Source of the DNA: Porphyromonas sp.
GTDB lineage: Bacteria > Bacteroidota > Bacteroidia > Bacteroidales > Porphyromonadaceae
Direction: 5' to 3'
Length of the DNA stretch: 54,916 nt
Assembly: GCA_030529525.1 (NCBI GenBank)
Contig: JAUMWS010000002.1
Span: 1-54,916, forward strand
The notes beneath the pieces are model-generated. The model worked only from the letters and a program-made list of their open reading frames with translations. It was not told the DNA's origin and ran no database searches. This document shows, in pieces, positions 43,470 to 50,841 of this stretch (position 1 is its first letter; every line of letters starts with the position of its first letter). A program made the translations under genes and the position numbers.

Positions 43470-43502
43470 TATACTTTACATAAAGATTTACTCTACATAA
43501 AA
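43470..43502 (-). repeat. Right terminal inverted repeat of the RIT element
   Basis: 33 bp, perfect reverse complement of 39937-39969, with the same two internal 13-bp direct repeats. On the minus strand it supplies FYVE-stop to the end of the traQ-like fragment. Confidence 0.92.
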
Positions 43503-43740
43503 GGCAAAGGTTAGTTGTTGGACTTTTCCGAAGTTGTCCTTGATGTACAATCAATGGTCTGGCTAACTGCCGACTGTGAAGTGTAATACAAGCGAAACTC
43601 CTCCCTCATTAGCGGATAGCGGTCGTTGGGCTTGAATACCAAGCTATCGTCCATTTTTAGGATGCCCTTGCCTTCGGGTTTGAAGTATCGGAGGGTGTAT
43701 TGGGTATTGGCAAAATCACCCAAATTGCAGCTATCATCAT
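43488..43740 (-). pseudogene. 3' fragment of a traQ-like (DUF3872) conjugative-transposon gene
   Basis: Read on the minus strand, the open frame gives CNLGDFANTQYTLRYFKPEG, then KGILKMDDSLVFKPNDRYPL and MREEFRLYYTSQSAVSQTID. This closely recalls TraQ of CTnDOT-type elements. A one-base frameshift follows; the next frame continues YIKDNFGKVQQLTFAF and ends FYVE-stop in the RIT inverted repeat. The N-terminal half of TraQ is absent; upstream to about 43850 the same frame has residues unlike TraQ and no start codon. Family assignment is from memory. Confidence 0.6.
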
Positions 43741-43867
43741 CTACTTCATCCCAATTTTCCTCATCACTTATATTGCCAATACGGCTTGTTGCAATGAAGT
43801 TTACATAATTGTCTATCTTTAAGCAATAGTCTTAACATCAAGTTTCGGATATTATATTGTGTAGAAT

Positions 43868-45199
43868 ATGAAAAGTATATTGACCTCCGCACTGAGAGCA
43901 ACTTTTGTGATTGTGGGACTTATCTTACTGATCCCAAACCTGCAAGCGCAGCAAGGTTATCAACCCACAGCTGACAATTTGAAGGCACGTGAGCAGTTCA
44001 GAGACAAAGGTTTCGGAATCTTTCTCCATTGGGGGCTATACAGTATGTTCGCCCAAGGCGAGTGGTATATGACCAATGCCAATATCAACCATAAGGAGTA
44101 CGCTAAAGCTGCCGCAGGGTTCTATCCTTCTAAGTTCAACGCTGCCGAATGGGTAGCTACGATTAAAGCCTCCGGAGCAGGTTATCTGACTATTACTTCT
44201 CGGCATCATGATGGTTTCTCTCTCTGGAATACGAAGTACAGCGACTACAACATCGTCAAAGCGACACCGTTTGGACGTGATGTCCTCGCCGAGCTGCGAG
44301 ATGAATGCCGTAAGCAAGGGCTGAGATTTCATATCTACTACTCTATACTCGACTGGCATCGTGAGGATTACTATCCTATCGGACGTACAGGGCGAGGGAC
44401 AGGACGTACCCAACACGGCAAGTGGCAGGAGTACGACGATTTTATGAATAATCAACTCTCCGAACTCGTACGCGACTATGATGCCGATGCCATTTGGTTG
44501 GACGGCTGGTGGGATCAGAATATCCATCCCGACTTCGACTGGAATTTGGGGCGCATGTATAGCAACATTCATCGGATCAAACCCGGTTGCCTTGTAGGGA
44601 ATAACCATCACCAGACTCCTTTTGAGGGAGAAGATTTTCAGATGTTCGAGCGTGATGTTCCGGGGGCCAATACCGCCGGTTTTTCCGGTCAGGATATCAG
44701 CCATCTGCCACTGGAGACCTGCCAAACGATGAATGGCATGTGGGGCTATAAGATCGTCGATCAGAACTATAAGTCCGATAGCACGCTCATTCGCCTACTC
44801 GTGCAGACCGCCGGACGCAATGCCAATCTTCTGCTCAACATAGGCCCGGAAGCTTCCGGTGCACTGCCCGACTTGGCACTGGACAGACTCGCCAAAATCG
44901 GTCATTGGATGCAGACGTATGGTAAGACCGTCAAGGATGGTGTGCGCGGGGGAATCGTTCCTCCTCAGGAATGGGGCGTAACGACACAGCGTGGTAAGAC
45001 GCTCTACCTGCATATCCTCGACTGGAGAAGCCGTGTGCTTTCGCTCCCTTTAGTGGAGCCTGTATGTAGTGTTAAAGTTTTCGACAGCGGTCGGCCCGTG
45101 CCTTTTCGGCAGACCAAGGCAGGACTAACTCTCACTTTCGATAAGGCACCCTCAGAAGTCAATCCGATTGACTACATCGTAGAAGTAACGCTCAAGTAG
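43868..45199 (+). CDS. Secreted alpha-L-fucosidase (GH29)
   Basis: The 443-residue glycosidase removes terminal L-fucose from host glycans. A signal peptide (FVIVGLILLIPNLQAQ) is followed by the GH29 barrel: FGIFLHWGLYSMFAQGEWY, SRHHDGFSLW, LRFHIYYSILDWH and DADAIWLDGWWDQ, whose Asp near residue 212 is the expected nucleophile. The barrel ends at about 360 and a small beta domain closes the protein. The gene is richer in G+C (CGT/GAC/GCC codons) than its neighbours. With the sulfatase nearby it suggests mucin or host glycan use, and possible transfer. Confidence 0.92.
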   Translation: MKSILTSALRATFVIVGLILLIPNLQAQQGYQPTADNLKAREQFRDKGFGIFLHWGLYSMFAQGEWYMTNANINHKEYAKAAAGFYPSKFNAAEWVATIKASGAGYLTITSRHHDGFSLWNTKYSDYNIVKATPFGRDVLAELRDECRKQGLRFHIYYSILDWHREDYYPIGRTGRGTGRTQHGKWQEYDDFMNNQLSELVRDYDADAIWLDGWWDQNIHPDFDWNLGRMYSNIHRIKPGCLVGNNHHQTPFEGEDFQMFERDVPGANTAGFSGQDISHLPLETCQTMNGMWGYKIVDQNYKSDSTLIRLLVQTAGRNANLLLNIGPEASGALPDLALDRLAKIGHWMQTYGKTVKDGVRGGIVPPQEWGVTTQRGKTLYLHILDWRSRVLSLPLVEPVCSVKVFDSGRPVPFRQTKAGLTLTFDKAPSEVNPIDYIVEVTLK

Positions 45200-45379
45200 A
45201 TGCTACGGCATATAGGATAGGGAACTATCCAAACTATCGCCATCTTTCAGGAGAAATCAATGCATCTATAAAGGTATTACAAAAAGAGAGACAAATCCAC
45301 AGAAAAATACCCTTTTCACGATAAACCTGAATACAAAAAGAGATAAATGTATTTGGAAGTTGCTCTAAAGCCGTCTAAA

Positions 45380-45530
45380 GAGGGAAATCGAGCCTTGAAC
45401 AGGAGAAATCGCATCTTGACGTCCACAAGTCAAACCTTGACACCTGCAAATCGTGCCCTGATTTGAATCTCCGAACACGTCCAAATAAAATGGTAAACCT
45501 GTTCACCATATTTTGTTTTCAGGAATAAAG
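45380..45530 (-). repeat. 21-bp tandem-unit intergenic element, copy D
   Basis: Minus-strand orientation. Units of exactly 21 bp lie at 45463-45443, 45442-45422, 45421-45401 and 45400-45380. The box GAACAGGTTTA starts at 45504, 41 bp before the first unit, identical to copy B. It lies in the 372-bp gap between the convergent fucosidase and HD-domain genes; nothing else is seen there. The outer end is approximate. Confidence 0.76.
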
Positions 45531-45571
45531 GGTCCGCTTATATTTGTATCTTCTGTTGTCAAACAAAAAGG

Positions 45572-46051
45572 TTACTTCTCTTGGCTAAGATATGCGTACT
45601 CCTCCTTATACCTTTCAAGACGCTGATAATCTTTTTCGGACGGATTCGACAACCGTTGAATGTCCATATTATGAGTCAAATCGTTGAGTTTTACAGCCCT
45701 TGCCAACGGATGTTTTCCTATGTTGCGAATATAGCAGGCTCTATCATCTGCCGAATGATGGTTGAGTAGATGCAGAGCTTGTCCTATCTCGGCTTTGTCC
45801 TCTACTTGCATGGGTGTCCCGACCTCTTGCTCCAGCAGACTCAAAGCCTGCTCTACTGTGTAAGGAGTATCTTCACTTGCATCGTGAAGATAGCCTACTA
45901 CTTTCTCCTGCCAAGTCTTTCCCAAGGATGCGACAAAACAGAGATGTCCACTGAAATATTCTACTCCTGCTTTGTCCTGCTGTCCTTGATGTAGCCGGTG
46001 AGCCACTCTTGCCGCAGCATCAATCCATTTTTCTTGCATAGCTATACTCAC
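45572..46051 (-). CDS. HD-domain hydrolase, possibly a small alarmone hydrolase
   Basis: The 159-residue product resembles the HD domain of RelA/SpoT and Mesh1-type enzymes. AARVAHRLHQGQQDKAG at the N terminus, a His in YFSGHLCFVA, the metal pair in VVGYLHDASEDTPYT and the last Asp in ARAVKLNDLTHNMDIQRL give the H...HD...D ligand set. No synthetase or TGS/ACT domain is present. ppGpp hydrolysis is plausible, but other nucleotides are possible. ATG 46039 is an alternative start. It lies 17 nt after the sulfatase gene in the same operon. Confidence 0.75.
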   Translation of the reverse strand: MSIAMQEKWIDAAARVAHRLHQGQQDKAGVEYFSGHLCFVASLGKTWQEKVVGYLHDASEDTPYTVEQALSLLEQEVGTPMQVEDKAEIGQALHLLNHHSADDRACYIRNIGKHPLARAVKLNDLTHNMDIQRLSNPSEKDYQRLERYKEEYAYLSQEK

Positions 46052-46068
46052 TTCTTTGATGCTTGTAT

Positions 46069-47622
46069 CTACAAATCCTTTCCGTTTTTCATCACTACCT
46101 GAGTAAGTTTTCGCTCTTTCTGTAGTATTTCTTGCATCTTTCGAACAATATCAGGATGCTCCTCTGCCACATTATTTCGCTCTTCAGGATCGGACGAAAG
46201 GTGGTAGAGTTGTGGACGAGGCAGATAGCCCGTCTCTATTTTAGGCCCCCATGTAATCATTGGAGCTCCATTGGATGGTTCTATATATTTCCATTCGGGA
46301 GTACGAACAGAGAGAGTTTTATTGGCAGCTTGACTTATAATATAATCGCGATGTGGAGCTTTGCGCTTTCCTAACCATGCGGACAGAGAGGGATAACTAT
46401 CGGGAGCCGCTCCGTGAGGAAGTTTAATATTTAAAAGTTCGGCAAAGGTTGCCATCCAATCCGCTTGACTCACCAGACGATCGGAGTTTCCACGTCTTTT
46501 TTGTCCTTTTGGCCATGAAAGAATGGCAGGGACACGAGTTCCTCCTTCAAAGGCACTATACTTAAAACTACGCAAAGCTCCGGAAGGTTTATGCTCTCCA
46601 AGGAGTTCTTCGGCTCTATCCTCGTAGCCATCGTCCACAACCGCTCCATTGTCACTGGAAAGCAAAACGATCGTATTCTCTCTGATACCAAGTTCGTCAA
46701 GCGTGCGAAGTAACTCCCCTACTGCCCAATCGAACTGTACAATAGCATCTCCCCTCAAACCCATGCTGCTTTTTCCTCGAAAACGGGGATGAGAAAAGCG
46801 AGGGACATGTACGTCGTTCGTGGCATAGTACATAAAGAATGGCTGATCCTTGTGTTCTCGAATGAACTGCACGGCTTTAGCCGTAATACTATCGGCAATA
46901 TTCTCATCTTTCCACAAAGCCCTACCTCCGCCACGACTATAACCGATGCGCCCTATTCCATTGACAATAGCCATATCGTGCCCATGCGAAGAACGCAGTT
47001 GCAAAAGTTCCGGATGAGTCCGCCCCAAAGGCTCTCCATCGAAAGGTTTTTCGTAGCTCACTTCAATGGGAGAAGATGGATCGTAGTTCGCCACACTGTC
47101 CTGCTCAATAAAAACACAAGGCGTCCGGTCTGCGGTGGCAGCCATGATATAATGGTAGTCGAAGCCCAAATCTTTCAGTCCGACGGGAAGAGGTTTGTTC
47201 CAGTCTTGCTTGCCCGTTTCCGCTCCCAAGCCAAGATGCCACTTCCCAATGGCTGCCGTTGCATATCCGGCCTGCTTGAAGAGATCCGGGAGTGTAAACT
47301 GCTCTGGCTTGATAATCATTCCGGCATTGCCCGCAGCCACATCTGTTCCGGGCTTTCTCCAAGCGTATTCTCCGGTAAGCATTCCATATCGGCTTGGTGT
47401 ACTCGTTGCTGCCATGGCGTAGGCATTGGTAAAACGAATCCCTTCCTGTGCCAACTTATCAATATTGGGTGTAGCCACACCTTTGGCTCCATAACAACCG
47501 AGATCGCCGTAACCAAGATCATCGGCATATATAATCAGAACATTGGGACGACTTTTCCCCTGTCCTAACATCATTGCAGGGAAGGTTAGAAAAATCGAAC
47601 CGAGGAGATACTTTTTATTCAT
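46069..47622 (-). CDS. Secreted sulfatase (S1 family, Ser-type)
   Basis: The 517-residue sulfatase has a signal peptide (YLLGSIFLTFPAMMLG) and the S1 fold. The metal-binding start is NVLIIYADDLGYGDLG (Asp34, Asp35). The active-site motif ATSTPSRYGMLTG has Ser74 as the residue converted to formylglycine, so an anaerobic radical-SAM sulfatase-maturating enzyme is needed. Later marks are AIGKWHLG, FFMYYATNDVHVPRF and VLLSSDNGAVVDD. The substrate is not readable; similar enzymes act on sulfated N-acetylgalactosamine or other glycosaminoglycan or mucin sugars. The fucosidase is nearby but separately transcribed. Confidence 0.9.
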   Translation of the reverse strand: MNKKYLLGSIFLTFPAMMLGQGKSRPNVLIIYADDLGYGDLGCYGAKGVATPNIDKLAQEGIRFTNAYAMAATSTPSRYGMLTGEYAWRKPGTDVAAGNAGMIIKPEQFTLPDLFKQAGYATAAIGKWHLGLGAETGKQDWNKPLPVGLKDLGFDYHYIMAATADRTPCVFIEQDSVANYDPSSPIEVSYEKPFDGEPLGRTHPELLQLRSSHGHDMAIVNGIGRIGYSRGGGRALWKDENIADSITAKAVQFIREHKDQPFFMYYATNDVHVPRFSHPRFRGKSSMGLRGDAIVQFDWAVGELLRTLDELGIRENTIVLLSSDNGAVVDDGYEDRAEELLGEHKPSGALRSFKYSAFEGGTRVPAILSWPKGQKRRGNSDRLVSQADWMATFAELLNIKLPHGAAPDSYPSLSAWLGKRKAPHRDYIISQAANKTLSVRTPEWKYIEPSNGAPMITWGPKIETGYLPRPQLYHLSSDPEERNNVAEEHPDIVRKMQEILQKERKLTQVVMKNGKDL

Positions 47623-48308
47623 AAATAAAGTTTTATACCGCTGTGTTTATTTCCATCTATTATAAAGACTCCACCTTGAAATGCTCTTTCATCATAACGA
47701 TTCATCAAAAGGGAAAATCTTCTGTCAAACAATATTTATACAGACAACAGACCAAACAAACCATCTTATTCTTCTCGTAAAAATAGCTTTTTCTACCATA
47801 AAGGAGAAGAGCAGAGTGAAGTTCGTCCGAAGAGAAGGCTTTCTATGTTCCCTCTTTTTATCTCAGTCTTTGATACATTCTATCTTTAATACCAAATACG
47901 ATAAGATCTAAAATAATCCCGCTTCTACGCTTTCCTTCGATTTATTTTAATAATAAAAAAGCACATAATACAAAAGCCACGAAATTTCACAATAAGGCAC
48001 AATGAAAAATCAATAAGTTGAATTTCAATCAAACAATATTATAAGAAAAACTACAAAAACAACATACATATTAAAAAAATAGAGCTATCTTTGTGCAAAG
48101 ATAAGAGGTATAGTAAAAGTGGATTTTGAAAATACAGAATAAAAAAAATGCAATATCTGCTTTTAGACTGAGGACTTATTTCAAAATACATCTTTATACT
48201 TTTACTTTTAAACTACCGCTAATTCATAAAAAAAGAATTAACCCCCTATATTCCGACATATAGGTTTTTGTTAATGGAGTTTTTCCGTATCGATTATACA
48301 ATTTCAAC
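47623..48308. other. AT-rich intergenic region before the surface operon
   Basis: No ORF is supported. TATCTTTG at 48086-48093 is a -7-like box with no TTG at -33; it overlaps a 16-bp hairpin ATCTTTG-TG-CAAAGAT (48088-48103). If used, the surface operon would have a leader of about 210 nt. No invertible repeats of the kind that switch Bacteroides surface promoters were found by eye. Confidence 0.45.
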
Positions 48309-49574
48309 ATGAAAAGATATCCACTCCTATTTTTTTTACTACTTATTAATACACTAGTGGTGAAAGCTCAAAGTCAAAATGACCACAGCTTGACACAAAG
48401 TGACTCTCTTCTATTAGAGGCCTATAAATGGTATCCTAAATACGTCACATTTTTACCTTCGAATAAAATTGACTCTGTATTATCATACTCCTATACAGAG
48501 ATTATTCCCATAATTTTTGAGGTAAATAGGGCGGTCTTAAAAGAGAACGACGAACTAAGAAATATAGTGTCTACAATAAATAGGCTAAAAAAAGACAAGC
48601 GTGTCAAAATTTCATATGTTTGGATTGGAGGTAGCGCCTCTCCGGAAGGCTCGATCGAAAACAACAGAAAATTGGGTGAGAGCCGAAGCAAAATCCTCTG
48701 CGAATACCTAAAAAGAGAAACGAGTCTGACAAATGAAGAAATCCGAGTAGAAAACCTTTGGGAAGATTGGGCACTTCTCGTCCATATACTCCGGGATAAA
48801 AACATTCCCAATAAAGACAAGATTATAGAAATCATTTCTAATGAAAAAGATTGGGAACAGAGGAAAAATCAAATCAAGAATCTTGACAATGGTAAGATAT
48901 GGAGCACTCTTGTACAAGAGATGTTTCCTCTTCTTCGGAATGCTCGATTGGTTATCGTTTGCTCTGTTGAAGACATACAGGATTTAAGAAAAGAACTCTC
49001 TCCACCTTTGAAGGAAACTTCGGCTAAAACCGTACCGCCTACTACACCCTTTGTTGATGATATTGTTATAGAAAATCGTTTTTGGGCGATTAAGACTAAT
49101 GCACTTTACTTGGGAGCATTGATAGCAAATATTGGGTTCGAGATAGAACTTGGAGAAAAATGGAGTTTAGATCTTCCTGTTTGGTACTCCCCATACGACT
49201 ATACCCCAACCAGAAAAATACGCTTATTAGCGACTCAACCTGAATTACGTTTCTGGTTGAAAAATGCCGGAGAAGGAAACTTCTTTGGGTTACACTCACA
49301 TATCGTCGGTTTTAATGTAGCTATCAATGATAATGGACGCTATCAAGACCCTAATCGCGCTCTGTGGGGATTGGGATTGAGCTACGGATATGCCATGCAT
49401 TTAGACAAAAAGAAGAGGTGGTCACTTGAATTTAATATCGGTGCCGGATTTGCAAAATATGATTACGATGTATATCGTAACTGGATCAACGGCCCAAAGT
49501 TTAAGTCCGGCAACAATTTATACTGGGGAATTACAAGAGCCGGAATATCTTTTTCTTATAAGTTCTATAATTAA
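48309..49574 (+). CDS. DUF3575-type outer-membrane protein of a fimbria-like operon
   Basis: The 421-residue product has a signal peptide (YPLLFFLLLINTLVVKA). An OmpA-like periplasmic part lies at about 60-230 (IPIIFEVNRAVLKENDELRN, SYVWIGGSASPEGSIENNRKLGESRS). The C-terminal DUF3575 barrel lies at about 255-421 (FWAIKTNALYLGALIANIGFEIEL, LDLPVWYSPYDY, ending in SFSYKFYN). In Bacteroidota this architecture often precedes fimbrillin-type lipoprotein genes and is thought to serve as their outer-membrane partner or anchor. First gene of a four-gene operon. Confidence 0.8.
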   Translation: MKRYPLLFFLLLINTLVVKAQSQNDHSLTQSDSLLLEAYKWYPKYVTFLPSNKIDSVLSYSYTEIIPIIFEVNRAVLKENDELRNIVSTINRLKKDKRVKISYVWIGGSASPEGSIENNRKLGESRSKILCEYLKRETSLTNEEIRVENLWEDWALLVHILRDKNIPNKDKIIEIISNEKDWEQRKNQIKNLDNGKIWSTLVQEMFPLLRNARLVIVCSVEDIQDLRKELSPPLKETSAKTVPPTTPFVDDIVIENRFWAIKTNALYLGALIANIGFEIELGEKWSLDLPVWYSPYDYTPTRKIRLLATQPELRFWLKNAGEGNFFGLHSHIVGFNVAINDNGRYQDPNRALWGLGLSYGYAMHLDKKKRWSLEFNIGAGFAKYDYDVYRNWINGPKFKSGNNLYWGITRAGISFSYKFYN

Positions 49575-49597
49575 AGAAACAAATAAGACCACTATCT

Positions 49598-50689
49598 ATG
49601 TACAAAAAACATCATATCCTCTCAATCCTTTTACTAAGCTTTATAGCATTAGTCACTTCTTGTGATCCAACTATACACGAGTACCCCCATCCCGTAAAGT
49701 CTCATGTTTTCATCAGACCACACATAGACCGGACTCCGCCCTTACTCTATAAAGAGGTTGTGTATGATGAGAAGTGGAGACGTTCGGTAAATCTTCTTGA
49801 ACCTCTTCCTGCCGCTCCTTATCTATCCAATGAAGGACATTCCGTAAGACTTATCCTTGATATCTACAAGTGTAGTTCTCTGAGAACGACGGCATCTATG
49901 CGTCATGAAAAATTGGTGGAAAGAAAAGTGGTCGAACTGAAAAACGATGCACATTCCTATCAAGAAGATTTAAGAGCAGACCTATACGATGGCAACTATT
50001 GTGTTTTAGCGTGGGCAGATTATACCAGACGAGGAAACTTAAAAAATACCTACTATAATGCCAATACATTATTAAAGATACTCTCTATCATTCCTCAATA
50101 TCCATCTGATATACACCTGCGAGATGCTGCCACGGGGCAACAATCTTTTACACTTGATTTCAACCTGGGTCCGGAACACTATCCTGTGCTACCCGGCATT
50201 GGACTACAATCTTCTCGTGTTATTCCTGTAATGCTATCGCGTCCTATGGCTCGTTACAAAATAATAGCTTCAGACTACAAGGCTTTTATAGAAGATGGAG
50301 GAAAACTTGAAGGCGGCACTGTTAAAGTCGTTTACAAACAGTACATAAGTGTAGGATACGATGTTTCCACACAAGAGCCTAATGAATTCATCAGTACTTA
50401 TACGTTCAGCACCGATATATTACAAGAAAAGACCAATAAGGAGGGTGAAATTCTCCTCATTGGAGACTACCTTTTTACCAGTTTTGATAAAGAAGACACC
50501 GTCATTGCGGACTTCTTCTTCTTCGACTCCAATGGGTTAGAAATCAATCGCTGTTCCAATATTGAGATCCCCTTGAAGCGCAATCACGAAACCATCGTCA
50601 AAGCCCTTTTCTTAACCAAGAAGATTGATAATGGAGGACAAGTTTCAATAGATGAAAACTTTGAAGGAGAACATGTAGTAGAAGTATAA
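49598..50689 (+). CDS. Fimbrial anchor/minor subunit-like lipoprotein
   Basis: The 363-residue lipoprotein has a lipobox ending in ALVTSC (about Cys22). It has two beta-rich domains of the FimB/Mfa2 or DUF5119 kind. VRLILDIYKC leads to YCVLAWADYTRRG and YYNANTLLKILSI in the first; RPMARYKIIASD opens the second; the end VSIDENFEGEHVVEV closes it. The same marks (VWADF, HYNTS, RPFAKxRIIATDW, IDENF) occur in the two larger proteins downstream, so all three share one N-terminal module. A role in anchoring or length control is inferred. Confidence 0.72.
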   Translation: MYKKHHILSILLLSFIALVTSCDPTIHEYPHPVKSHVFIRPHIDRTPPLLYKEVVYDEKWRRSVNLLEPLPAAPYLSNEGHSVRLILDIYKCSSLRTTASMRHEKLVERKVVELKNDAHSYQEDLRADLYDGNYCVLAWADYTRRGNLKNTYYNANTLLKILSIIPQYPSDIHLRDAATGQQSFTLDFNLGPEHYPVLPGIGLQSSRVIPVMLSRPMARYKIIASDYKAFIEDGGKLEGGTVKVVYKQYISVGYDVSTQEPNEFISTYTFSTDILQEKTNKEGEILLIGDYLFTSFDKEDTVIADFFFFDSNGLEINRCSNIEIPLKRNHETIVKALFLTKKIDNGGQVSIDENFEGEHVVEV

Positions 50690-50841
50690 TTCCTTCCCGT
50701 CTTGGAAACTTTTATGGAGAGAATCTAATCATACAATACGAACGAAAGATCAGTCTTCTAATATGACACAATTTACCAATGCTTTGTAGAAGGCATCCCA
50801 ATAAAAATCGAATATTAATCAACTAATATGTTTATACTGCA

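Larger units (their letters stand above)
39937..43502 (+). mobile_element. RIT (recombinase-in-trio) transposable element
   Basis: The 3.57-kb element is bounded by 33-bp perfect inverted repeats (39937-39969 and 43470-43502) and holds three consecutive plus-strand tyrosine recombinase genes, the defining layout of RIT elements. The second and third genes are intact; the first has an in-frame stop. Composition is AT-richer than the neighbouring genes, consistent with transfer. The right side abuts a traQ-like fragment of a conjugative transposon. No obvious direct target repeat is seen at the ends, but the left flank GTTCTTG and right flank GGCAAAGG were compared only by eye. Confidence 0.85.

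Noticed and set aside
43503-43867. Right flank of the RIT element as the missing 3' end of the truncated secreted-protein gene
   Set aside because: All three plus-strand frames after 43502 fail to continue the protein; the only sensible reading is on the minus strand and resembles TraQ.
47623-48308. Invertible promoter for phase variation of the surface operon
   Set aside because: No pair of inverted repeats flanking a promoter was found by eye, and no invertase is adjacent.
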